A stretch of 64,000 nt of DNA from Bryum argenteum (lineage: Eukaryota > Streptophyta > Bryopsida > Bryales > Bryaceae), in NCBI GenBank assembly GCA_037043015.1, contig CM073323.1:23464758-23528757 (forward strand). The letters are read 5' to 3'. This document shows, one piece after another, positions 46,606 to 57,658 of this stretch (position 1 is the first letter of the stretch; the number at the start of each line of letters is the position of its first letter). Below the pieces are notes generated by a model that was given only the letters and a program-made list of their open reading frames with translations, was not told the DNA's origin and made no database searches. The position numbers and the translations under genes were made by a program.

Positions 46606-46873
46606 CTTATTGGAGATCAAGCTGGAGCCAACACATACCCTTACATCACGGTATTCACCACTCATCTCCTCGCTATGATTCATTCACTAAGTTTCGGAGA
46701 TTCTGATTCGTTATTCGGGCTTGCAGGTGAAGGATCCGTCTCGCACGAGTGGAGCACGAAGCAAGCACATCAAAGATTGGTGAAGACCAAATTTCTATAT
46801 CCAACAACGAGGAATTGACGCCGAAGGCAAAGTGGTTACTATGATCGTATTCCTCATGTCGCCTCAGTCGTAG
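46606..46873 (+). pseudogene. SUFB: SufB exons beyond the transposon, right arm
   Basis: Exons 46606-46650 and 46727-46873 correspond to the left-arm exons at 23796-24072. The second is out of frame here at three places (TCTCGCACG for TCTGCACG, CAAATTTC for CAGCTGTTC, GAAGGCAAAG for GAAGGCAG). All lie at or beside CAG/CTG, so the left-arm version is probably the true sequence. Confidence 0.82.
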
Positions 46874-47098
46874 TAAGTTGGTATGAGATTTGAGCACATT
46901 TTGCAAGATACATTAAGGTCAATAGCAACGACAGTCTAATCTCAAAAGACTTGTGTGTTTTATTTTGCTCAGTTAGAATGGACCGAGCTTGCTTATTAGC
47001 ATTCACCTGTAATCTTATCTCCTTCAAAGCAGCAGCCTTCGTTTTATGTACATATTGTTGGAGTAAACTCCTAATTTAGATCGTTCAATGGTACATCA

Positions 47099-47424
47099 GT
47101 GAGTTTACCGCATGAGAAGAGAGTATGCCAAGGCGGAGCCTCTCTTTATAGAGTCCGTTCAGAGGCTTGAGCAAGCTTTGGGTCCTTTGCATGAAAGGTA
47201 CGCTGGTGGCTTCCTAAATGGTGTTTTCAATTCCTACTCTTACAGATGAATTTGTGTGCGTTGCGAAAGGTTGGTGAGATGTTACAGATGAGAGGTTACA
47301 GATGTTGACGACATGGGTGAACTTGCATTGGTGTATTTACGACAATGTCGACTTTGTTCAGCACAATCTTGCTGGCACATACTTGCAGCAACATAAATAT
47401 GAAGAAGCTCTTGTTTGCTATGAG
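47099..47424 (+). pseudogene. TPR-protein exon fragments, right arm
   Basis: Exon 47099-47197 (YRMRREYAKAEPLFIESVQR then LEQALGPLHE) and an exon ending at 47424 (HNLAGTYLQQHKYEEALVCY) match the left-arm fragment at 23239-23566. The acceptor of the first exon (CAGGCTGAG in the left arm) is damaged here. Confidence 0.65.
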
Positions 47425-49269
47425 GTAAGCTGCTTACTTATAAGTATAAGTGGTCAAAACTTCTCATTCATGTATGTCCAATATCAGCATGAAGCAGTAC
47501 TGCGGAATGTGAAGATAACTTGTAGGTTTTAGTGTAGAACATCCCATAAGGCATGAGCTATGTTGGGACATTGCATTTTGAGGCTTTGTAGATACTGTCT
47601 TAAAGAACGCACGCAGGTGTTCAGGGCTAAATGGACTATACCTTGCAAGCTTTGCGGAAGCTGGATGAAGCGGTAAAACACTTTCTAAGGTTGATCTTAT
47701 TTTCAATAAAACTAAGTCAGCTCGATATACTGGCCAACAATAGCTTGATAGCTTGATATTACGTTGATCGCAGCTGTGAAGAGTCATAATCGATTTGAGA
47801 TTCCTGCTACAGGGACTCCTAACCTTCAAACCTTCAATGCATTCTTGTGCTTGGACTAGTCAATAAACTGAATTTGTAATTTGATGCAATGGTGGATATC
47901 ATGGATTCAAGCGTGTCTCAGTTCGACATGATGCATGTGATTGTGGAGCTTAAGCGTTCATAATCATGTAGATGATCAGAGAATATTGAACTCCACCTTC
48001 TTCATGTGTGTGCAATGTATCGTCAATGTGTGCAATGATTGTTATTTTGTCTTGTTTGTTATTTGAGATAATTCTAGTTTTTTTGAATTTTATGTGGAGA
48101 ATCTTATGTTTTTTAGAACATTCACTATGGATGAAATGGCAAAAGGAGGAAGATTTGCTGCATTTAGCAAGACTAAGTCATTCTTTCCCAATAGAATGGT
48201 TTTTCAAACTAGTACCTTTAGCCATGTGCCAAAGAGAGACCCGAGATCATCAAAAGACTATAACACTTTCCAACCCTTCAATGCCTTGCTACATGTGTCG
48301 CTACCCACCTAACTCTCACTCAATGTTCTACTTGAGTTAACTTGACTTTTGGGATAATTTGGGCCACCTTTTGGAAAAACTTCAAACCATTTGAGCTTCT
48401 AACTTTTAAATCAAACATATATACACTTCGCAAAGCATTCCTTAACACATTCGCAATTGTTAAAAAATTATAAACTCCCACTAATGAATCATCGCCAAAA
48501 ATCTAAAAGAGCACTATGTTATGCTCTTTAAAAATTATGTACATATTAATACTAATCTCACTTCTAAACAAGCCCAAATCATGTAATTTTGCATTCTAAA
48601 ATTGCGTGACCAACCGGTTGAAAACTTTAGTTTAACTTGAAACATTTAGAGAAATCCTAGTGTCACATGATTAAATTTGATAACGATAATAACATGAATC
48701 TAATTATTGAGCTTTTTTTAGATTTAGATGGTGGCTTACTAATGAATGAATTGTTATGTCGCTTAAAAAATGGTATTTGTGTTTCGAAATATCATAAGGT
48801 ACTAGAAAACCTTCCATGAGGAATAAATTGGGAATAAATTGAAATATTTGACTTTCAAGAATACTTTTAAGAATTTGCCTTTGTGACATGTGTTAATTAA
48901 CTTATTAAAGAATGATAAAAATTCTTGATGGAAAAACACTATTTTTATTTAGTTTTCTTTCCTTATAATCATTGAGATATTATCCATTCTCTCTAAAACC
49001 TTATCTTGTTCAACATACTAGTATATAGTTTTCTAGTACTTAGATTGATAACATATCTATAATCTCACTTTAATTCATTTGTGGTTAACTATTTGTATTC
49101 ATACAATATATAAATGATGAAATGAAGCTCTTTGCTCATTCTAATTCTTTCCTCCTCATTTAATATGTTCTCTCTTCCTTCTCCTTCCCAACAATAGTTT
49201 AAGATAATAACTACAACCTGCATATAAAGAATTCGTCTAAAGAAATTTTTAAATTTTTTTTTCAAAAAG

Positions 49270-49327
<58 letters not shown>

Positions 49328-50934
49328 TTCCGCAGCAAAGTCCAATGTTGCATAGCCTAAAACGTTATGTTAAAATCAATAAGAACGCTCAAACTCTTGA
49401 ATAAAGTTAACAATCTAGGCGACATTTTTTGATTCTTTGTCAAGGTTCCTTTATATGATAAAGTGGCCTATATGGCTCTATCATGGCCCTAAAAAATCTC
49501 AACCCTAGTGCTAACAAGTAAGTTGAGATTATCCTTCATCCTCAATTTGTTACAATCCAATTTGGCCAAAATTCAACTGGTCACCCTTCACTAATTAATG
49601 GAAAATGTCCATGGTTACAATGAGTTTTAACTTGAACTCACAATTGTGAACAAGTCATAGAGTATTCTTATAAAACACGTCCACACGTTGTAATTAACAA
49701 ATTTCCATAAGTGCTTTTACGGTTTTACTCTACTCACTTTCCAATCCAAGACTAGGTGTTTATACAACGTGACTTCCAGCACAAAAAATCATGAAAGTTA
49801 CATAAAATGAGCACACTTGGGTAATAAAAATTGTACTCTTTAAAAGGTTTGAAAACGTTTATTATTACATTTGGAATTTTAGATTTGAGGGGTGCAAAAA
49901 CGCGGATAAGTCTCAAAGTGATAACGAATAGCATCCAAACCCATAATTGCATGTATAGAAAGAAAATTCTAATCATTAGTCCAAGCAGAAGAATGCACAA
50001 GTCATTACCATGCGACAGGACCCAACCACATTGGAAAGCAGGCTTCGATCGGATCCAACCACAATAATCGAAAAGTAAATGACTAGAAATATGAGTAGAG
50101 AAGCAAGCATCGATCAGAGCCAACAACATCGAAAATCAGGTCGAATCACATCTGGAAGCAAGCATCGGTTCAACGACATCGAAAAGCAAGCATCGATCAG
50201 GTTGAATCACATGTGAGAGCAAGCATCAATTCATTACAGCGATCCATCCACACTGAAAAGGCAAGCGCTTCGATCGGATTCAACAACATCCAAAAGTGCA
50301 ATTACTAGACTTAAGGGATGCTGGGTGTACCGAGAGAGTCAACTCTAGAATATACTAGCAGTATATAGCTTGATATAACGTTTTATCACCTTAATACATA
50401 GCAATATCTGAATGCAGACCAGATGAAAGATAAAAGAAAATTGATTAAAGGCACCCTACTCTGCGTCCAAATATCAAAATAGTTGAATCGGTCAATATAT
50501 CTTCATCAAAATCATTTGCTCATCGTCCGAGTCTCTCCAGTAGCTTCTCCAATTCTGAGTCAACAGAATCTGCTCTTTCATCCTATATATGCGCCTTTAA
50601 AAGACCCAAATTCAACTAGACCTGTGAAGAAGAAAAAACTTAGCCTCCTTCGGTTTCTAAAAGTTGATATGCGTGATCAAATGAAAAATTATGTGTACCT
50701 TAGGTGTGATGCCCTTGAAAAAATGAGGAGTACTATGTCCGCTGCAAGCATCACGAGTGAGAAGTTGACACCGTCTAATTCAACCTCAAATTCCTCAACA
50801 TGAAAAACATGCGCATTTCCAAGTGAAAATTTCCAACACAAATCACTAACAACAAATCTTGCATTGTGATTGTGGCACGTACTATATTCCCAACCATTTT
50901 GTTGTTGTGGTATAATGTGATGATTGCTTGCCAA

Positions 50935-52282
50935 TCAAAATTGGAATCCTTCTCCTTTGAGTCTCCACAAGTGATTTATCAAATCCGTCCGCAAAGAAAA
51001 ATGCGCCTGGACACTCTCAAGCTCCCTTGTACCATCTTGGAGCTCTCTAAAAGAAAAAGGGAGTCTCATTGTTTCCACTGGAAGTCCCCAATCACCAAAA
51101 GGTTCTAATGGCAATCCCTGCTCATCCTCAATAATCATATTGTGCATGATTATGCAAGCAATCATGATGTCTTCAATTGTTTGCAAATCCCACCACGCAC
51201 AGATTCTTCAAAATCTCAAAGCGAGCTTGCAATACCCCAAAAGCTCGCTCAACATCTTTACGGGCACCTTCTTGGCATTTTGTAAAATGTTCTTTCATCT
51301 CACCAATGGGCTCATGAATTGGTTGTACAAATTAAACATGCCCAAGGGGGATAGATGCCATCTGCAAGAAGATAGAAGCGAGGATAGATATGGCCATTGA
51401 CTTGGAAGCTCAAGTCTCGACCCTCTCCTCGCAACATGTTGGAAACTAGAGGTGATCTATCTAGCACATTGATATCATTGTTCCCCCCGGGAAGCCCAAA
51501 AAATGCGTGCGAGATCCACAAACTCTGATCTGCAATGGCTTCCAAAATAATAGACCGATTTTTGTCCTTGTCCTGGAATTGTCCTTGCCACGCAATCGGG
51601 CAATTCTTCCAATTCCAAGTGCATACAAATCGATACTACCAAACATGCCAGGGAAGCCTCGTGCTTCGTTAATGGCCATTTGGCGTTCAAGATCTTGTCG
51701 TGTCGGTTGTCTCAAGTACATAGATCCAAAACATGCTCTAATGGCAACCACAAATCGTTTCATGCACTCGGGGCGGTAGACTCACCCAATCTACAATATT
51801 CATCGCAGGCATCCGCGCAATCCATACCCAAGCATGCGGATTGTTGTTGTGCATTTACGCAACGTGCTCAATCCCAATCTCCCGCCGCATCACGCCTTTG
51901 CACAAACCATGGATCAAATGCGAAACCGCATTCATAATACGCAAAAATGCTCTCTTCTCATTCTAAACCTTCTTCTCAACTTCACCGGGCCATACGTGGG
52001 ATTCTCGGAAAAGTAGTCTCGAAACAAATTCAAGTGGTAAGTCTCTCCGTCACGAAATAGGAATTTTCTACCCATTCTACTTCCACCAAACCTTGGTCTC
52101 TCGAGAAATTCACTCTCCACCTCATCCCTAACCATAGTGGCCATTCCCAAAAAGAACTCATCAAACTCATCATCCTCTTCATCATCTTGTAATGCACGCG
52201 ATATAGATGCTTGCAATTCCTTCCTCCAAGCCTCCATTCTCTCAATGTGCAACACACAAAGATTATAACGCCTGAACAACAT
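50935..52282 (-). pseudogene. PIF/Harbinger transposase, copy 3, heavily interrupted
   Basis: Same gene as at 18356-19709 but split into at least four frames by indels. Intact pieces include complement(51932..52282) with the acidic N-terminus, complement(51461..51763) and complement(51312..51545) with GGNNDINVLDRS, and complement(50935..51186) with the C-terminus. Almost every break replaces CTG or CAG of the other copies, so decay may be more apparent than real. Confidence 0.85.
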
Positions 52283-52674
52283 AAGACAATCAATTATAGA
52301 GGATATAAAACACGGCAGGCTCTTGAGCCAAAGGTGGTTTAAAAATGGAGGAAGCAGAGAGACTCACACTTGGTGAGATTAGAGAATTGGTGAATCAACT
52401 TCTTCAAAGTTCTCGGTGGTGGCCTTCACGGCCATAATCAAATACAGCACTGGGAGTGAGGCTCCTGCACCACTCTGATCAATTAGGTCATTTATCCGCT
52501 ATTCAAACCTTAATCGCCCGACACACCGGTGTTAGATTATCATACAATCCGGCTTTTCACACCTTGTTGGCTCTTCGACGCGCCCTACACCAAATTTCAC
52601 AAATCACAATTACTTGGTTGAAACTTGCGAGACATCATGCAATCCGTTAACAAGCAGATAAAGAATGAACTTGC

Positions 52675-53020
52675 CTTTTCACAACTGAAAGTAGCGGAGG
52701 CGAATGACCGCACACCAAACATTTGAAGAATGCCCCCTTAATTTCAGGAATGATGGAACGCATCGAATAACCATGCCCTTCACGACACCAATTTATCTAT
52801 GTCCGTACGCCAACAAAAAGAGATGTGAGCTCGCTTGCCATTTATCATGAAAAACCCATAAATAAATCCATTCACAATGTATCTACAACACCGAACACTG
52901 AAATCTCACTTACCGGAAGGATTGAGTTCGCGCATGTTCACTGATGTTTGAAGATTGTCATATCAGAACTTTCGAAAAATTTAAACAGATTCTCCACCAA
53001 TGCATAAACAATATGAATCT
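52675..53020 (-). pseudogene. MCM4: MCM4 exon fragments, copy 3
   Basis: Exons complement(52675..52802) and complement(52914..53020), as in copies 1 and 2. The acceptor reads ACGG instead of ACAG and there are single-base losses at former CTG and CAG sites (for example near 52760 and 52782). Confidence 0.8.
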
Positions 53021-53589
53021 CTACAGGGAAAAAGCGCAGGCCGAGAAAAGAAATCATCGACCATACAAGAGTTGTTGCAAGCTTCTGGACGAGGAATTTC
53101 CCACCAAGCCAACCAAGCCCATTTTGAGGCTGAAAAGGGAAGAGACAAGTTCACGTACCTGTGACTCTGGTATTGCTGGAATGTTGCTTCAACTCTTCAA
53201 GTGCAAACAGAGATTGGGCTGGATTTGGGCACACGAACTGGAGCCCAATTCTCCCAAATGGCCATCGCCCCGCTCTTTATCGCAGTGACACCTTTCATGC
53301 TTCCTTGCTGCTGCTATTCAGCCCTGTGTGTTTATCACTTCACGAAGGAGGTGTAGGGCTTAGGGTTTGAAGAGATTGATCGATTATGCGCAATCAGTCC
53401 TTATTGCGGCACTTCCCTAATTCCTCATTCAAGGCCATCGTGGCAGTCGCTATAGCGAGCCAAAGCAATGGCGGGCGTAGACACACCGTTGAGGGCGCTT
53501 CATCAATGCTTGCCCCGCCAACTGACCGGGGCCCTGCAAAATGCCGTTGGCGGCCTTTTGTACAGTGCATCCATTGAGGATGCCCTTAC

Positions 53590-54645
53590 CTTGTATCTTC
53601 GTGCTTCGTGATGAAGCCGGTTTTGTCATTCTCGCGGTATATGTAGATGACCTTAATTCCATCGGCACGAAGAACCTGAGTAAAAAGGTAGAACAGTTGC
53701 TCACTAACAAGTTCGAAATGAAAGTTTTAGGCAGGACAACATTTTGTCTTGGACTTCAAATTCAGTACTGCTCAGACGGAAGCTTATTGCTCCATCAGCA
53801 AACTTATGTGAAGAAACTCCTCGCCATCTTCAACATGGCCGACGCCAATGCACTATCCGCCCCGATGATCGGAAGGAGCAAAACAGAAGATGATCCTTAC
53901 AGGCCAGCTGATGAGGACGAGGAGGAGCATGACCGGAACAAATATTTGGCGGTTGTAGGTGCACTGCTGTACCTCTCAACCAATACCCGCCCAGACATCG
54001 CTTTCGCTGTGAGTGTTTTGGCCAGGCATAACCAGAAACCAACGGAGCGTCACTGGCGTGGAGTTAAACACCTTCTCCGTTACCTCGTGGGAACCGAGAA
54101 TCTTGACCGCACTTTCGCGAGAACGCCGCATAGCTCAATTACGGGACTCGCCGACGCCGGTTTCAAAACCGATCCATCTACGGAAAAATCCCGCATGTGC
54201 TACATTTTTGTGAAGAATGGAGCACCTATCTCTTGAGATCGACAAAACAAACCATCACCGCTACTTCAACGAACCATTCCGAGTACATTAGCGTTCCCAC
54301 GAAGCATCTCGGGAGGCGGTGTGGCTTCAGACCATGCATCAGACGATACATAAGATGAGTGGACTACCGATCAAGAACGAACCCATTATATTATTTGAGG
54401 ATAATGCGGCTTGTATCGAACAAGTATCCTCAGGGTTCATCAAGGCCGACAGAGTTAAACATATAAGTCCTCATCTGTTCAGCTACACTCAAGACTTGAT
54501 CGAAGCCAAGCAGATCCAACCTAAGAAGATCGCATCAACAGAGAACATTGCGGATTTGCTTACAAAAGCACTCCCAGCTCACCAACATCGTAAGCTACTC
54601 AGAGCAGCCGGTATGAGGACCCTGATTGAACTAGGAATCGAATGA
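53590..54645 (+). pseudogene. Ty1/copia RT/RNase H, copy 3
   Basis: Open from the RT fragment through GVKHLLRYL to a stop near 54236, then again 54319-54645 (EDNAACI to the end). The break region 54085-54300 carries about ten small differences from the intact copy at 15989-17092, predominantly at CAG, CTG and CCGG-like sites. Biology otherwise as for copies 1 and 2. Confidence 0.9.
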
Positions 54646-54720
54646 TAGCTTCACTCTTTTTCTCCGTTTTTTTTTGGGACGGCAGTTTTTTAACGAGGAA
54701 GCATAACATTCGAGGAGGAG

Positions 54721-54970
54721 TGTTGAGATATCATATCTCGTCTACTCCAGGGTCCATAAATAGGCTTTCACCTAACTTAACTAACCCTCAACTAACCCTT
54801 AATCACACCACCCACTCGGTGGTTACGAACAGTTAAGAGGCAGTTAGCGATACTACCGAGGCCCCTTTTAGACCCTCGTTGTAACCACATCTATATAAAC
54901 TGAGCTCACTTGAGCCAATGACACTTCTATCCATATACTCTCGTGTCACGTTGTTGTGCCTATCTCAACA
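54721..54970 (+). repeat. Copia 3' LTR, copy 3
   Basis: 250 bp, TGTTGAGATA..TATCTCAACA, with the polypurine tract CGAGGAGGAG just before it. It is followed by CCTAC and then the 3' coding end of PP2 on the opposite strand. Confidence 0.93.
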
Positions 54971-56117
54971 CCTACGTTGAGATCCAGACTCTGCGCCTCT
55001 GGGCGAGGTGAGCGGTTGCATCTGCGGGATGGTCTCGGTGGGCCGAATGACGACGCCATCCAGGTACAGGCCGGACTTCCACATTCCAATGTGGATGGCT
55101 TTAATGGAGAACTTGAGTGTGCATGTTTCCTCTCCCTTTGCCACCAAGAACTCGCCCACGTCGTACTCCGTCCAGCTGTTGTCTAGGCTCCGGATTGTCG
55201 GCAGTCGGAACTGCTCCACCGGCCGCCTCGCCACGGCCGGTCTGGTGTCTATGAAGCTCTTGCACTCGATATTCTCCCCGTTGTTCTTGGAGAGCGTGAA
55301 ATGAACTGGCTCCGCCTCCCAATTGTACAGCGCGGCTAGACACAGTCGCCACGTGAACGTGTAGGCCCCTGGCGGCAGCGAGCATTCCATCTCCCCTCTC
55401 GCTTCGAACCAGCAAATAGTCTTCAGCCGTGCCACTTTTGGAAATCTGCGAGATCGCACATCGTCATCAATCCAAGTGAAATCATCTCAAACGTGCTGTA
55501 CACTCAAATGATACATCATAGAGGTGAGTGAAGGAAAAAACTGTGTATAAAAGCACGTACAAGGAGTTTTCATCAGGGCCCCACTCCCACCAACGCTCAT
55601 CACCACCGAGGACATGTACGCCGCCATCATCCGGTTTCGGCCTCGCTGCAATGCTCATGCACACGCCTCCGGTGTCGCGGTCAAGCCAGAAGGCCTGCTC
55701 GCAAATGAAACATCATGCTGTCAAGGTCACGAAGGGTTCTTAAGCGAAACGAGCGACCAGATTTGAAACGCATAATACCTTGGTGCGGTTCGCCAACACC
55801 AGCGGGTGGCAGAGATGGTCGAAGATCTCTTTCTTACTGGCAAATCTCGAGGGAACGGCATCCGGATCAAGCTCAAGATACTCTCTGTATACTCTCTGTA
55901 GTACGTACTTGGGAGGCAGGATGCGATCCCAGACGGAGTCATAGGTGGAAGCTGCACGGAACGAACGGCACACGCACGCCAGTCTCGCAACTTCTCGCGG
56001 AGGCAAGCAGGAGAGGATCACGGCAAGGCAGACATCCGGAAGGTCTCGCAGACCAACCAGAGGACACGCATCGCCCTCACAATCCTCGCCAGGTTGGGGT
56101 TTCTTCTTGTCGCCCAT
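54965..56117 (-). CDS. F-box/PP2-type lectin protein, right-arm copy
   Basis: Exons complement(55779..56117), complement(55561..55694) and complement(54965..55445) total 954 nt, 317 residues, with no frame errors. F-box at residues about 18-60 (LRDLPDVCLAVILSCLPPRE); PP2 domain from FWLDRDTGG (about residue 115) through WRLCLAALYNWEAEPVHFTL and LDNSWTEYDVGEFLVAKGE to GVVIRPTE. The last residues (SPRGAESGSQRRC) extend past the domain, and the final Cys plus stop codon come from the copia LTR, so the natural C-terminus is lost. As the domain itself is complete, function is plausible: an SCF substrate adaptor with a carbohydrate-binding fold. An upstream in-frame Met at 56183 is possible, but it lies within the putative leader intron. 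Confidence 0.92.
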
Positions 56118-57658
56118 CTGCACATTCCTCGTCTCTAACACCACTGGCATGTTCCCCACAACGATGCCAAAAACTGTGACCAACCCATATCAGCAAAAAA
56201 ACTCGTATCCAAAACCTATATCACACCCACTCAAGTGGAGTGCTTCTCACGGCCAAACACAATTACATATCGTGCCATGTCTTTGAACTTCTACGTGCAG
56301 AACAAACTCACTGAACATGCAACCTCTCTCTCTTCTCGTATCTCCACAAGTTTCATCTAGATCACCTCAAGTTTCAGCTCGAAATTTCCAGACATTTATG
56401 GAAGCGACAGGCCCTCCAAACAAATTGGGACTCGATTCTAGTTACCTTTCACGTGTGAGGACTCTCCACCGAGGACACCGACCAAAACTGAAGTTAGGTG
56501 CACAAGTGATGTACACCGAGGGAGATGCAAGGACTTGAGTTGAGATGAGTGCATACCTGTACAAACGATGGCGCACTCTTCACAGGACGGAGGAAGACAA
56601 TCCAAGCATGCGGATTCAGAGGCCGGTTGACCGAAACCAACAGCAAGCTCGGCGTGCCCGGGGACGTGAGATGCAGAACCGATGTCCTCGAAGGAGCAGG
56701 CTCTGGCGGACGGCGAAATACCGAGAGTGGAGCCTGGTTTAACAGCTTCAAAATCGCAAGGGTGGGGAAGCATGGAGGAAGAGACCAAGATATTAGAAGT
56801 TGCGCTTACCCTCATACAAAATCCTACCCTAACACTATATGTGATTCCGTTTGACAATTAGTGTTACAGGTAACTGTTGCATCTAAAGCTAATCTTTATC
56901 TAAGACTAATCTACCTGAATTAATGTAATGCTACTCGTCACTGCTTGAAATCAAAGCAGGCCTCTACGAGAAAGTTAGAATTCTCGCCCACGCAAAGGTG
57001 CGAGAGGAAGTGATATTCGAGGTGAGTAGCTAGGTTTTGATGGTTCGATCGTGTGGGGATGCTTGGGATTGACTAGCAGGTACGTGCACGCGCAAGGAGC
57101 CAAATCTGCTTCTTCTTTGACGTTTACAATATCTCTGTAGTGATGACAGAGTCACTGGAATATTCATTGTCTGTAGAGTCTGTAGAGTCTGTAGAGGGAC
57201 CACATTCACATGTGTCGGACAACTGAATCACTGGCAAACAACTACTGTAGCGTCGGTAAGCATCAATAATGAAGATAACCACATGGCATTCATGCTGACT
57301 TGAATTTCGCAGGTGGGGTCAGCCTTTCATCATGCAAGAGGGCCTGATCGAGGCCAGGCCGCAAGATCGATCATGGCCCAGATCCTCTAGCTTTTATTAT
57401 GTCATAGAAGACGAACAGTATCTTACAAATTCAACTCGTTTTTTCTAGACGTACACAACTTCAAAGAAAAAATGGCAGTGGACTGAGCTATCATGACGCA
57501 CAGGTGACGCGAGTTATATGGTACGTACGGTCTCGTGGAATGAGCTGGTATATGGTAAGTTGTTAGATATCTAGTAAGTTGTAGAGACCGACTCTTTCAT
57601 CAATTGTCGATCGACATCCTCGCAACCGGGGAGGTTTCATGAGAGCTTTGCAATTGCG
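56118..57658. promoter_or_regulatory. Divergent intergenic region, right-arm copy
   Basis: Counterpart of 12977-14516, between PP2 (-) and the LRR kinase (+). Includes the probable PP2 leader intron (about 56118-56550) and the CTCTACAGA x3 repeat (inverted) near 57170-57195. No other element recognised. Confidence 0.45.

Larger units (their letters stand above)
47579..55001 (+). repeat. Block A, copy 3
   Basis: Direct copy of 1-7441. It runs uninterrupted from the TPR fragment into the PP2 gene, the configuration that looks ancestral. Large clusters of small changes relative to copies 1 and 2 lie at about 51190-52020, 52500-52800 and 54085-54300, mostly on CAG/CTG triplets. Confidence 0.93.

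Noticed and set aside
41527..46873. A prokaryote-like suf operon or DnaJ-SufB polycistron
   Set aside because: Both genes have spliceosomal introns, SufB lacks its 5' half and is interrupted. Adjacency is reported, co-transcription is not claimed.
47579..55001. Block A as a Helitron
   Set aside because: The gene-fragment mosaic is suggestive, but I found no Rep/helicase ORF and no defined 5' TC / 3' CTRR-hairpin pair at the shared boundaries.
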